A program made the translations under genes and the position numbers. From Curtobacterium pusillum (lineage in GTDB: Bacteria; Actinomycetota; Actinomycetes; Actinomycetales; Microbacteriaceae), in NCBI RefSeq assembly GCF_007673235.1, contig NZ_VDZH01000004.1, positions 124,001-188,000 of the forward strand: DNA of 64,000 nt, read 5' to 3'. Position 1 is the stretch's first letter. Every line of letters begins with the position of its first letter. A model generated the notes under the pieces. It was given only the letters and a program-made list of their open reading frames with translations. It did not search any database and was not told where the DNA came from. Shown here piece after piece: positions 34,009 to 42,765 of the stretch.

Positions 34009-35541
34009 TCACACGCGGTTGAGCGCGTGCACCGCCTCGTCGTAGGACTCTTCGGCCAGGCGGACACGGTCGCCCGCGAGGACGCCGTACCCGAACGTCC
34101 CCTCGCCACCGCGCTCGGCGATGCCCGAGTGCACCCGGAGCACGTCGAGCGCGTGCAGTGAGCGCACCCGCTCGGTGAGCACGTCCGCCGCGTCCCCGAT
34201 GCGCTTCCACAGTGCGTGCGGGAAGGCATCGTCTCCGAGGACGTCCATGGCCATCCGCGCCCGGGTCGCTGCCTGCCAGGCCAGCTCGGTCGCTTCGCGC
34301 GCGGTCGCTTCACGGTCGAGCACCGCGGACGAATCGTCGTCGTCCCCCACCGAGTCCCGGACGAGCTCGCGCACACGCGGCTTCTCGACCGCTGAGACGT
34401 CCTGTGCCACCTTCTTCGGCGACCGCAGGGCCCATGCGGTCGGCGCGGGCCGCTCGACGGCGTCGTCGAGCACGTCGAGGAGTTCGAGAAACGGTTCGCC
34501 GTGGAGGAACGCGACGACGTCCCGCACCGCCACGGCACGGCGCTCCCGGGTCGCGGCGAGGATCCGCTCCCGGGTCATGGCGTCGACGAGGGCGTCCTGC
34601 GTCGGCGTCGAGGCGCGGGGCAGCCCGTCGACGAGGTACTCGGCCAACGCGGCACGTGCCGTGACGGCGGCGAGCCCCTCGGCGGCCTCCGCCGCGCGGT
34701 CCACGTCCTCCGTCGGCGGGAACGCGGGCCGGTAGGACCCGATCACCGCGGCGATCCCGAGGGCGGCGGCTGCCGTTTCGCGGAGGTCCGCCTGCCCACC
34801 GGACCGGAGCAGTGTCTCCTGGTCGAGCAACGTGGAACGCAGCTTCCGGAGTCGCTTCACGAGCGCGCGTGCCGCGGTGCCCTTGTCGGGCTTGTCGGCG
34901 GACTGGAGGCGCGGTGCCGGTGCGCCTGCCAGCCCACGTGCCAGCTTGGACGAGACGGCGGCGGGGCCGGCACCGACAGCCGCGAAGCGACCGTCGAGCG
35001 CGGCGAAGAGTTCGTGGGAGACCTGCGGGTCGACGCCGCCGACGGTTTCCACCTCGACCTCGCGCCAGGTGCGCGGCGTCTCCGGGGCGTCGTCGTCGAG
35101 TCGCTGCGCGGCGACCTGGTCGTCGGCGAGTTCGGCGATCTGGTCGCCGTCCTCGTCGAGCAGCCGGGTGACCGTGCGGGTGGTGGTGATCCGGACGACC
35201 GGACGCAGGCCACGACCACGGCGTTCGGTGAAGAGTGCGGCGAGGACCTCGTCCGGCACGGTGTCGGCGTCGTCGGTGAGCGGGAAGTGCTGCTCGTGCC
35301 GGACCGTGTCGGACGCTGCGCGCTTGATGTGCCAGCCGGCGTCGGGGCCACCCGTCCGGCGACGCACCGTCACCCGGGCGGCGACGAGGTCGTACCGCTC
35401 GGTGTCCCAGTAGGTCGCGTCGAGTTCGAACGGTTCCTGGTGGTCGGTGCGGAGGATGCCGCCGACACCGATCAGGTCGGGGAGGGCGCCTTCCTCGGGC
35501 AGGTCGTAGGTGCGCTCGATCTCGAGGTGCGTGTCACTCAC
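34009..35541 (-). CDS. CYTH and CHAD domain protein (polyphosphate-related)
   Basis: 510 residues. The N-terminal CYTH domain (about 1-200) starts THLEIERTYDL, the ExExR/K motif that binds triphosphate and metal. The C-terminal CHAD domain (about 225-510) is helical with regularly spaced basic/His residues (RALVKRLRKLRSTLL, RARMAMDVLGDDAFPHALWKRIG). CHAD proteins bind inorganic polyphosphate. The linker APAPRLQSADKP is encoded by a half copy of the dispersed palindrome (34899-34920). Start GTG 35541 overlaps the preceding gene by 4 nt. A triphosphatase or polyphosphate-binding role is inferred. Confidence 0.9.
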   Translation of the reverse strand: MSDTHLEIERTYDLPEEGALPDLIGVGGILRTDHQEPFELDATYWDTERYDLVAARVTVRRRTGGPDAGWHIKRAASDTVRHEQHFPLTDDADTVPDEVLAALFTERRGRGLRPVVRITTTRTVTRLLDEDGDQIAELADDQVAAQRLDDDAPETPRTWREVEVETVGGVDPQVSHELFAALDGRFAAVGAGPAAVSSKLARGLAGAPAPRLQSADKPDKGTAARALVKRLRKLRSTLLDQETLLRSGGQADLRETAAAALGIAAVIGSYRPAFPPTEDVDRAAEAAEGLAAVTARAALAEYLVDGLPRASTPTQDALVDAMTRERILAATRERRAVAVRDVVAFLHGEPFLELLDVLDDAVERPAPTAWALRSPKKVAQDVSAVEKPRVRELVRDSVGDDDDSSAVLDREATAREATELAWQAATRARMAMDVLGDDAFPHALWKRIGDAADVLTERVRSLHALDVLRVHSGIAERGGEGTFGYGVLAGDRVRLAEESYDEAVHALNRV

Positions 35542-36377
35542 GCGCTCTTGTCTACCAGTGCTTCCCCGTGCGCCTCGACCAGTGCGGGTGCATCTGTGGA
35601 GAACCGGGCGGCGATCGCCGCACCGGCCACGGCGACGAGGAACGGCACCGCGTCGACTGCCGTGGCCAGAGCCGCCTTGACGGAGTACGCGAGCGGCGTT
35701 CCGTACAGACCGTTCGACAACGGGAACACCACGACCGACGCCACGATCGGCAGGAGCAGCAGCGACCAGGTCCAGCGAGGACGCCGCAGCACGACGAGCC
35801 AGGCGGCGAGCCACGCGCCGGCGATGATCCCGAGCGCGAGAGCCGGGTGCGTGGGCAGGTCGAGGAACCCGGTGACGATCGCCCACCAGAGCACGCTCAC
35901 CGCGAGCACGACCAGGGCACCCATCGTCCGGCGACGGAGCGGTGACCCTGTCGCCAGCATGACGCTGAGACCGACGGCGAGTCCTGGCACGACGGTCAGG
36001 CAGAACGAGACCAGCAGGGCCGACTGGGTGCCGCCTGGGTAGCCGTTGTAGCGCTGCAGGAGGCCGAGGCCGAGGCTCGCGCCCAGGAAGCTGACGACGG
36101 CGAGCGTCAGCAGGACCGGGATCGTCGGGATGGTGTGCGGCGCGGCACGGACGGTGAGCGGTGCTGCGGTCATGGATTCCCCCCATGTGGATCGGTGTCC
36201 GGCGCGTCGGTGGAAGAGCGCCGTGGTGAGTGCGCCGAACGCGAGTGCGGTCGGCGAGAGGTCGAGTTCCCGGGCATCCCGGACATCGGCGAGCCACTGC
36301 TCCCGACGGGTGTCGCGGTGGGCGGCGGGCGAGACGGCGACGGCCGCCCCGACGAGGAAGCGATCGAGCGCGGTCAC
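35538..36377 (-). CDS. Membrane protein with PadR-linked N-terminal domain
   Basis: 279 residues from GTG 36377 (VTALDRFLVGAAVAVSPAAHRDTRREQWLADVRDARELDLS). The 60-residue cytoplasmic head with RREQWLADVRDA recurs in PadR-associated membrane proteins of actinobacteria. About six helices follow from residue 80. It overlaps both neighbours by 4 nt (GTGA), giving a tight PadR-membrane protein-CYTH/CHAD operon. Transport or sensing roles are both possible. Confidence 0.8.
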   Translation of the reverse strand: MTALDRFLVGAAVAVSPAAHRDTRREQWLADVRDARELDLSPTALAFGALTTALFHRRAGHRSTWGESMTAAPLTVRAAPHTIPTIPVLLTLAVVSFLGASLGLGLLQRYNGYPGGTQSALLVSFCLTVVPGLAVGLSVMLATGSPLRRRTMGALVVLAVSVLWWAIVTGFLDLPTHPALALGIIAGAWLAAWLVVLRRPRWTWSLLLLPIVASVVVFPLSNGLYGTPLAYSVKAALATAVDAVPFLVAVAGAAIAARFSTDAPALVEAHGEALVDKSA

Positions 36378-36712
36378 GAGGTCACCGTCCGACCGGTCGG
36401 GCGCGCCGGACGAGCTGCGCGTGCTGCGGCGTCGGTCGCCGCCTGCCGCGCGTCGAGCAGCGCCCGGGCGGCCTCGGCACCGTCGGCCGTGAACTCGTAG
36501 AGCCGTCGACGTGGACCGGGGCGTTCGGCGTCGTCGTCCCACGAGGACCGGATCCACCCCTGCCGCTCGAGGCGCTCGAGGATCGGGTAGACGGTGCCCG
36601 CCTGTCGCCCGGTGGCCTTGATGACGAGCAGTCCCCACACGGCATCGTCGCTCGCGAGCAACGCGTCGAGCACGTCGAGCGTGGGAGCGGTCACGCGTCG
36701 GATCGGTTCCAT
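36374..36712 (-). CDS. PadR family transcriptional regulator
   Basis: 112 residues, a winged helix: LLASDDAVWGLLVIKATGRQAGTVYPILERLERQGWIRSSWDDD, then PRRRLYEFTADGAEAARALL. The recognition part TVYPILERLE is typical of PadR. The ATG 36712 is preceded by TAGGTT (36724 to 36719) at 6 nt, a leaderless promoter back to back with that of mycoredoxin. It probably represses its own operon. Confidence 0.9.
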   Translation of the reverse strand: MEPIRRVTAPTLDVLDALLASDDAVWGLLVIKATGRQAGTVYPILERLERQGWIRSSWDDDAERPGPRRRLYEFTADGAEAARALLDARQAATDAAARAARPARPTGRTVTS

Positions 36713-36778
36713 GCACTCAACCTACCTATGTCGAATAAGCGGCGCAAGACCTCCAGGCGAGCGAGTTACCCTGGGCCC

Positions 36779-37051
36779 ATGAGCGAGACGATCACCCGCG
36801 ACGCGTTCGTGCCGGAGGCCGGCGCCGTCACGATGTTCACCACCACCTGGTGCGGCTACTGCGCGCGCCTGAAGAACCAGATGTCGAAGGCCGGCGTCCC
36901 CTACACCGAGGTCGACATCGAGCAGACCCCGGGGACGGCCGAGCTCGTCGCCGAGGTCAACGGCGGGAACCAGACCGTGCCGACGCTCGTGTTCCCGGAC
37001 GGCAGCACGGCGACGAACCCGTCCCTCGCCGAGGTCCAGTCGCGCATCTGA
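36779..37051 (+). CDS. Mycoredoxin (glutaredoxin-like thiol reductase)
   Basis: 90 residues. TMFTTTWCGYCARLKNQMSKAGVPYTEVDIEQ contains the CGYC active site, and QTVPTLVFPDGSTATNPSLAEVQSRI has the cis-Pro (TVPT) and the C-terminal fold. Actinobacterial mycoredoxins reduce mixed disulfides with mycothiol. TACCCT (36767-36772) ends 6 nt before the ATG, so the mRNA is probably leaderless. A terminator follows at 37072. Confidence 0.93.
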   Translation: MSETITRDAFVPEAGAVTMFTTTWCGYCARLKNQMSKAGVPYTEVDIEQTPGTAELVAEVNGGNQTVPTLVFPDGSTATNPSLAEVQSRI

Positions 37052-37071
37052 CGCATCGCGCCCGCGAACGA

Positions 37072-37103
37072 ACATCGCGCCCCGTGCAAACGGGGCGCGA
37101 TGT
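37072..37103 (+). terminator. Terminator hairpin after mycoredoxin
   Basis: ACATCGCGCCCCG (37072-37084) pairs perfectly with 37091-37103 across TGCAAA. No long T-run follows. The rest of the gap to 37185 contains two CCGCAGGCGAGCC direct repeats. Confidence 0.75.
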
Positions 37104-37185
37104 CTGTAGCGGGGCGCGGACGTGCGCAGGCGGGCCGGCCGCAGCCGCAGGCGAGCCGGACGCCCGCAGGCGAGCCCGGAAGCCC

Positions 37186-39321
37186 CTACCGGCCGCCGTG
37201 CTCCAGCGCCTCGGTCAGCAGCGCCGCCATCGCGTCGAGCTGGATGTCGCCCGAGTCGACGACTTCTTCGTCCGAGCCGTCCAGGGCCCGGGCCGCGAGG
37301 GACGCCTTCGAGTCGATGAGCTCCGCGATCTTCGTGTCGATCGTCTGCGCCGCGATGATGCGCCACGCGGTGACGGGCTCTTCCTGCCCGATGCGGTGCA
37401 CGCGGTCGATCGCCTGGGTCTGCTCGGCCGACGTCCACGACAGTTCGGCGAGCACGACGTTGGACGACACCTGCAGGTTCAGACCGACGCCCGCCGCGGT
37501 GAGCGAGCAGACGATCACGGCGACGTCGGGGTCGTTGACGAACGAGTCGATCTCGGCGGTGCGCTGCGTCGGCGTCTGGTCGCCACGGACGGTGGCGGTG
37601 CGCAGGCCCCGGCGTGCGAAGACCTCCTCCGCCTGGTCCATGACGTCGAGGTGCTTCGCGAAGAAGACGACCTTGCCGACGTTCGACGCGAGCTGCGCCG
37701 CGTAGTCCGCCGCGAGCTGGGCCTTGGCGCGGCCGATCCGCCGGACCATCGAGAACACGTTCTCCCCGGTCGGCGAGGCGTCCTGGTCCTCGAGCTCCCA
37801 CCGGGCGACCTGGCGGACGAGCTTGTGGTCGATGCCGACGACCGGGTCCTGGCCGGTGCGGGCGTCGAGCGCCTGGTGGTACCGCTTGACGAGCTTCGCG
37901 GTGAGTTCGCGCTCGGCGTCGCGGATGGAGCGACCGACCTCGTCGTCGAGTTCGACGGGGATGTCGGCGATCCGGCGCGCCGGGATGTCCGCAGCGACGT
38001 CGACCTTGCGGCGTCGGACGATGCCCTGGTCGATGACGGCCTTGCGCGCCTCGACGAAGAAGCCCGGGTCGGCCGGGGTGAGGCCGATCTCCTCGAGCTC
38101 GTTCATGAGCTTCGCGCGGGGCTTCTTGTCGTCGATCCAGCCGAGGTACTCCCAGATGGTGCGGAAGTCCTCGACCGAGTTGATCAGCGGGGTGCCCGTC
38201 AGCGCCATGAGCAGCGGGTGCGCCGTGCGCTGCCGGATCTTCTCGGCGAGCTGCAGCACGAACTTCGAGCGCTGCGAGTCCTTGTTCTTGATGAAGTGCG
38301 CCTCGTCGACGACCATGCCCTTGAACCCGAAGGCCCCGAGCCAGCCGGCGTGCCGGTCGAGGATCTCGTAGTTCACGATGACGATGTCCGCGAACCCGTC
38401 GAGGTCGTCGCCGTCACCGTGGATGACCGTCGACGTGCGGTTCGGGACCCAGCGGGAGGCCTCGCGCGCCCAGTTCGTCTTGACGACGTTCGGCACGACG
38501 ACGAGGAGCGGGAACGCGTTCGCGGCGTCGGCGGCGAGCAGCGACTGCGCGGTCTTGCCGAGGCCCGGCTCGTCGGCGAGCAGGAACGTGCGGTGCCCCT
38601 GCGCGGCCGCCGCGATGAGCTCCGCCTGGTGCTTCATGAGCGTGGTGCCGGACTTCGAGTGCAGCGTCGCGGGCTCCGGCAGCGGCATCGTCGCCGCTCC
38701 CCCGCCCGCGCCGTACTCGAACGACTTGAACAGCGGCCCGAACAGCTCCCAGTTCGCCAGACGCCGCGGGTGCGCCACGGGCTGATCGGCGAGCGCGAAG
38801 TCCGGCGGGAGGAACGGGTTCGCGAGCTGGCGTGACACGACGGCCTGCGGGACGACCGCTCGCACGGGGCTCTCGACCGTCGGGGACGGCTCGGCCGCGA
38901 TGACGAGTTCCTCGGGCTGCAGTTCCATGCCGCCCGCGATCATCATGTCGCGCTTGACCGTGCGGGTGGTCTCGCTGACCGACGCTTCCTCGGTGAGGAG
39001 CTGGATGACGCTCGTGTCGCGTGCCGCGGTCTTCGCCAGGATCGTCGCGACCCCGTCGAGCCGCTTGAGCTGCTCCGCGCGCTGCGCGTCGGTGAGCTCC
39101 GTGTCGCCCTTCACCCGTGCGCGTTCCTCGCGCATGAGCAGGGCGACCGCCTGGAACTTCGAACGGTTCGACGCCTTGAGTGGTCCACGCTGCGCTGCCG
39201 CCTCGACCTCGCGCACGGCGCGGGCGAGGACGGGGATGACGCCGTCGTTGTCGAGCGGCCGAGTGCGGCGCGACGCGGTCCGCGTCCCGCCGGCTGCTCG
39301 CCGGGTGCCTGATCGAGCCAA
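37186..39321 (-). CDS. SNF2-family DEAD/DEAH-box helicase
   Basis: 711 residues. Helicase motifs: I LLADEPGLGKTAQSLL, II MVVDEAHFIKN, III LTGTPLINSVEDF, and in the C-terminal lobe VSSNVVLAELSWTSAEQTQAIDRVHRIGQ (motif VI). The N-terminal 170 residues have no clear domain. SNF2 proteins translocate on double-stranded DNA to remodel protein-DNA complexes; the target here is unknown. The start TTG 39321 is chosen because AAGGAGG lies 5 nt upstream and no ATG with such a site exists. The C-terminus ends EALEHGGR. Confidence 0.92.
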   Translation of the reverse strand: MARSGTRRAAGGTRTASRRTRPLDNDGVIPVLARAVREVEAAAQRGPLKASNRSKFQAVALLMREERARVKGDTELTDAQRAEQLKRLDGVATILAKTAARDTSVIQLLTEEASVSETTRTVKRDMMIAGGMELQPEELVIAAEPSPTVESPVRAVVPQAVVSRQLANPFLPPDFALADQPVAHPRRLANWELFGPLFKSFEYGAGGGAATMPLPEPATLHSKSGTTLMKHQAELIAAAAQGHRTFLLADEPGLGKTAQSLLAADAANAFPLLVVVPNVVKTNWAREASRWVPNRTSTVIHGDGDDLDGFADIVIVNYEILDRHAGWLGAFGFKGMVVDEAHFIKNKDSQRSKFVLQLAEKIRQRTAHPLLMALTGTPLINSVEDFRTIWEYLGWIDDKKPRAKLMNELEEIGLTPADPGFFVEARKAVIDQGIVRRRKVDVAADIPARRIADIPVELDDEVGRSIRDAERELTAKLVKRYHQALDARTGQDPVVGIDHKLVRQVARWELEDQDASPTGENVFSMVRRIGRAKAQLAADYAAQLASNVGKVVFFAKHLDVMDQAEEVFARRGLRTATVRGDQTPTQRTAEIDSFVNDPDVAVIVCSLTAAGVGLNLQVSSNVVLAELSWTSAEQTQAIDRVHRIGQEEPVTAWRIIAAQTIDTKIAELIDSKASLAARALDGSDEEVVDSGDIQLDAMAALLTEALEHGGR

Positions 39322-39804
39322 CGCTCCTCCTTGTTCCGCCCGTTCATCGCGGGCGAGCCGCCCGTGGGCGGAAGTCCTGTGCCGGGGCCTGACGCGGCGT
39401 TCCGTCGCGGCCACCGGGTGTGCGCCGGATGCGACGGTCCGCGCCGGGATCCAGCGCCGTCACACGCACGTGACGCCCCCTCGGGACGACCACGGATCCG
39501 GTTCCCACGTCGGTCAAGTGACCGACTGCTGCGTCCGGAATCGACGCGGCACGCGGGAACGCGGTGCGTGCGCGCCCAGTTTACTCCCCGACCACCGACG
39601 GAGGCGACTCGACGACACCCGCGCGAGTCGCGCCTCCAGTCCGCCTCCCCCGCCACATGGCGGACGGGAGGCACGGTGCGACCCCGCCACGCGCCTCCCG
39701 TCCGCATGGGTCACTTCCCCAGGTCGCACGATCTGTCGCCGCCGGGGCCGCCCTGCGGCCGTCCGCGCGACCTCGATACCGCAGACGCGGCGTGTCTGGC
39801 GACC
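39322..39804. repeat. Gap with two tandem REP-like elements
   Basis: No gene is seen in these 483 bases. Element 1 has right arm CGAGTCGCGCCTCCAGTCCG (39624-39643) with a degenerate left arm GGAGGCGACTCG (39600-39611). Element 2 has GCGGACGGGAGGCACG (39660-39675) and CGCGCCTCCCGTCCGC (39690-39705), flanked by CATGG words. On the minus strand TAAACT near 39585 is a possible -10 for the SNF2 gene, about 260 nt upstream of it. Confidence 0.7.
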
Positions 39805-41049
39805 TCAGAGCGACGGTGCGGACCGCGGGCGGACGCGTCCGTCCGACGGGACGACGGGGGCGGCCTCCGCGAGGGCGGCCTGCGTCGCGGCCAGCAGCTG
39901 CTCCGCGGTCTGGATCCCGTTCGCCGAGCCGGTCGTCGCCTGGCCACCGGCGTGCGCGAGCAGCTGCGCGCCGATCGCCGGGCCGATCCGGTCCGCCTGG
40001 TCGGGGTTCCGCGCGACCCAGTCGCGCGCGACCGCGTCGGCGAGGCGCTCGGCCGCCGCACCACGCTCCGCGTCGCCGCGCGAACGGTGCCACAGCCCGG
40101 TGACGACGAGGTGCGCGACCACGGCGCCGATGTCGCGGACCGGGAAGCCCCAGCCCGCCGTGTCGATGTCGAGCAGACCGGAGATGCGCCACGGCTCGTC
40201 CTCGTCGACGAACACCTGCTCGAGGTGCAGGTCGCCGTGCACCACCTGCTTCGTCGCCGTCGCCCAACCGATCGACCGTCGGCCGATCGCGTCGTAGAGC
40301 CCGTCGATCTCCTCGGCGTCCTGCGGCAGCGCGGCGACCAGCGTCCGGCGGTGCCAGTCGGCGTGGTCCATCGCGTCCGCGCGTGCCTGCTGTGTCATCG
40401 GCACCGTCGCGATCCGACCGGTGAGCGCCGCGAGGGACGCCACGAAGCGCGGGTCGTCGGCGATGTCGAGGATGCGGCTGCCGGCGGGCACACCCCGGAT
40501 GCGCTCGAGCACCAGGAGGCCGTCGCCACGGCTGGACAGCACCCGCGGGACCGGGAGCCCCGCCGCGACGAACTGCTCGTGCGACTTCTCGATCGGGCCG
40601 ACGCGGTGCGGCCGGACCACCTTGAGGAACACGGTCCCCTCGGCGGCGTCCACCCGGACCACGGCGCGCTTGCCCGGCCGGTACGCCGCGACGGTCAGGG
40701 TCGGGTCGGTCACGGGCATGCCGAGCGTGGTGAGGAGCTCGGCGACGGCGTCACGGTACGTCACCTGAGGCAGCACCGGCAGCCCGGGGTCGTTCGGGTA
40801 GGCCCACACCGAGACGGGCTCCCCCGAGGACGGATCCGTGACGATCGCACTGTTCTGGTCGTGGGTCCCGCCGGTGTCGACGTAGGTCAGGACGGTGGCG
40901 CGCTGACCGTTGCGGTCGACCGTGTCCACCTCGTACCCGTAGAGGTAGCCGTTCCCCGACGGTTCGACGGAGTGGGCGCGTGCGGCCACCACGGAGGTCC
41001 CGGAGCCGGCGAAGGCCTGCGGGATGACGCGCTCATGGTTGGGCCACAC
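39805..41049 (-). CDS. Aminoglycoside phosphotransferase-fold protein (kinase-like)
   Basis: 414 residues. The C-terminal half has the APH/choline-kinase catalytic loop VVHGDLHLEQVFVDED and metal site LLDIDTAGWG. The N-terminal 110 residues (VWPNHERVIPQAFAGSGTSVVAARAHSVEPSGNGYLYGYEVDTVD) form a separate domain recalling the cap of maltokinase-like enzymes, but I cannot confirm it. The substrate is unknown. GTG 41049 is the working start; a GTG at 41094 is possible, and no good ribosome site is seen for either. It is divergent from the FUSC gene. Confidence 0.78.
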   Translation of the reverse strand: MWPNHERVIPQAFAGSGTSVVAARAHSVEPSGNGYLYGYEVDTVDRNGQRATVLTYVDTGGTHDQNSAIVTDPSSGEPVSVWAYPNDPGLPVLPQVTYRDAVAELLTTLGMPVTDPTLTVAAYRPGKRAVVRVDAAEGTVFLKVVRPHRVGPIEKSHEQFVAAGLPVPRVLSSRGDGLLVLERIRGVPAGSRILDIADDPRFVASLAALTGRIATVPMTQQARADAMDHADWHRRTLVAALPQDAEEIDGLYDAIGRRSIGWATATKQVVHGDLHLEQVFVDEDEPWRISGLLDIDTAGWGFPVRDIGAVVAHLVVTGLWHRSRGDAERGAAAERLADAVARDWVARNPDQADRIGPAIGAQLLAHAGGQATTGSANGIQTAEQLLAATQAALAEAAPVVPSDGRVRPRSAPSL

Positions 41050-41129
41050 AAGACCAGTCAACCGGACGGGGCGGGTTTCGTCGCGTTCGTGCACGGCTCG
41101 GCGCGCGGACCGTGGCTAGCGTGGTCGTC

Positions 41130-42215
41130 GTGAACCCGGTCGCGCGTCTCCGCAGCTCCAGTCGCACGCCGTTCCTGCAGGTCGTCAAGACCGCGGTCGC
41201 GGTGGTCGCCGCCGTGCTGCTCTGCCGGGTGCTCATCGACGGACCGTTCCCGACCTTCGCCGCGATCGCCGCACTGCTCGTCGTCCAGCCGAGCATCAAC
41301 CAGTCGTTCGTGAAGGGGCTCGAACGCAGCGCCGGCGTCGTCCTCGGCGTCGTGCTCGCCACCGGGTTCCACCTGCTGCTCGGCGACACCGTGTGGGTCG
41401 TGCTGCTCGTCATCGTGCTCGCGATCCTCATCGCGTGGGCACTCCGGCTCACCCCGACCTCGGCGACCCAGGTCGGCATCAGCGGGATGCTCGTCCTCAC
41501 TGCGGGCGTGGTGACGCCGAACTACTCGGCGGACCGGATCCTCGAGACCGTCCTCGGCGCGATCGTCGCCCTCATCGTGAACGCCGTCATCGTGCCGCCG
41601 GTGCTGCTCGGCCCCGCGCACCTCGCCGTCGCCCGGCTCGCCCGGGACACCGCGGCCGCGTTCGAACGGGTCGCGATCGGCCTCACCGAGGGGTGGGACC
41701 ACGACCGCTGGCACGAGGCCCTGCTGCAGGCACGGGCACTCCGGCAGCAGCACGCCCGCGCCGAGGCCTCGCTCACCGCGGCCCGGGAGTCCCTCACCAT
41801 GAACCCGCGCGGCGGCCGGCACCGCACCATCCTCGACGAGGACATCGTCGTCACCGAGCACCTGCGCGTCCTCGTCACGCGGGTCACCGGCATGACGCGG
41901 GCGATCCAGGACAACACCGCGCCGGACCTCCGGGCGGACCCGGTGGTGGGGAGCATCGCGACCGAGGTCGCTCGGATCGCGGCCGACGTCCGGGCGCTCA
42001 GTGCGCGGGTCGCGGCGTCGGAGGTCCCGGTGGCCCCGGCGGTCGGGTCGTCGGTCGGGTCATCGGTCTCGTCGCCGGTCGCGTCCGCTGCGGAGCCCGC
42101 GCTCACCGCGCCGCTCGAGGTCATCCGGCCGAACTCGCGGCACTGGGTGCTCATCGGGGCACTCCTGGAGGACATCCGGCGCGTCCGCGAGGAACTGCTC
42201 GGCGAGGACGACTAG
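41130..42215 (+). CDS. FUSC family membrane protein
   Basis: 361 residues from GTG 41130 (VNPVARLRSSSRTPFLQVVKTAVAVVAAVLLCRVL). About six N-terminal helices (20-165) with FPTFAAIAALLVVQPSINQSFVKGLERSAGVVLGVVLAT match the fusaric-acid-resistance/aromatic-acid exporter family. The C-terminal 190 residues are cytoplasmic and helical, with a Ser/Val repeat (SSVGSSVSSPVAS). TAGCGT (41117-41122) ends 7 nt before the start. Confidence 0.87.
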   Translation: MNPVARLRSSSRTPFLQVVKTAVAVVAAVLLCRVLIDGPFPTFAAIAALLVVQPSINQSFVKGLERSAGVVLGVVLATGFHLLLGDTVWVVLLVIVLAILIAWALRLTPTSATQVGISGMLVLTAGVVTPNYSADRILETVLGAIVALIVNAVIVPPVLLGPAHLAVARLARDTAAAFERVAIGLTEGWDHDRWHEALLQARALRQQHARAEASLTAARESLTMNPRGGRHRTILDEDIVVTEHLRVLVTRVTGMTRAIQDNTAPDLRADPVVGSIATEVARIAADVRALSARVAASEVPVAPAVGSSVGSSVSSPVASAAEPALTAPLEVIRPNSRHWVLIGALLEDIRRVREELLGEDD

Positions 42216-42290
42216 CGCGCGGTCCTCCCATGACTCCCGCCGCAGGAAGCCGATCCGCGCATACCCGGCCGACGTCACGCTCCGCGCGAT

Positions 42291-42352
42291 TCGGACTGGA
42301 GGCGCGGCCCACGTGAGCAGACCGGCCCACGTCGGTCGCGCCTCCAGTCCGA
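42291..42352. repeat. Dispersed palindromic element (REP-like), long-loop copy
   Basis: TCGGACTGGAGGCGCG (42291-42306) and CGCGCCTCCAGTCCGA (42337-42352) are a perfect 16-bp inverted repeat. The 30-nt loop contains a direct repeat GCCCACGT. Confidence 0.82.
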
Positions 42353-42364
42353 CTGCCCGCGTTC

Positions 42365-42417
42365 AGTGAGCAGAAATGGTCGAGTCCGCGCGACGAACTC
42401 GACGTCTTCTGTTCACT
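42365..42417. repeat. Intergenic palindrome next to REP-like element
   Basis: AGTGAGCAGAA (42365-42375) pairs with TTCTGTTCACT (42407-42417) with one mismatch, and inner GTCGAGT (42379-42385) pairs with ACTCGAC (42397-42403). It sits between the convergent FUSC and 42457-42765 genes. Confidence 0.6.
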
Positions 42418-42456
42418 CGATGCGCGGCGGGCGCGCGCGGGCGTCCGCGGGCACGC

Positions 42457-42765
42457 TCAGCGTGCGGCGCTCGCGGCCTCGGCCGCGGAGTGCACGATGT
42501 CGTCCCAGATCGTCGCCGTCGGCACGGCGGTGTCGGTCGAGACGACCTCGGCCGCCGCGAACCGGTTGATCTCCGCGACCACGGCATCGGTCCCCGCCGC
42601 ACGCGCGGCCCGACTGGCGACGTCGGGAACCGCGGCGCGCAGTTCTGCGACGACGCGGTCACGGCTGACGTCCTCCATGTCACCGAGCACGCCCATGCCC
42701 TTCCAGGCAGCGTCGAGCTCGGCACGCAGACGGACGAGGGCCGGGTGGTCCGGCGAGTCGTTCAT
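42457..42765 (-). CDS. Hypothetical protein
   Basis: 102 residues, MNDSPDHPALVRLRAELDAAWKGMGVLGDMEDVSRDRVVAELRAAVPDVASRAARAAGTD, soluble and mostly helical. The ATG 42765 has AGGGGG upstream at proper spacing; the open frame to 42822 is not needed. No family recognised. It is divergent from the two-component regulator gene. Confidence 0.65.
   Translation of the reverse strand: MNDSPDHPALVRLRAELDAAWKGMGVLGDMEDVSRDRVVAELRAAVPDVASRAARAAGTDAVVAEINRFAAAEVVSTDTAVPTATIWDDIVHSAAEAASAAR

Noticed and set aside
39322..39804. Possible small genes in the SNF2 to kinase gap
   Set aside because: Open frames here cross the palindromic elements and lack ribosome sites and recognisable motifs.
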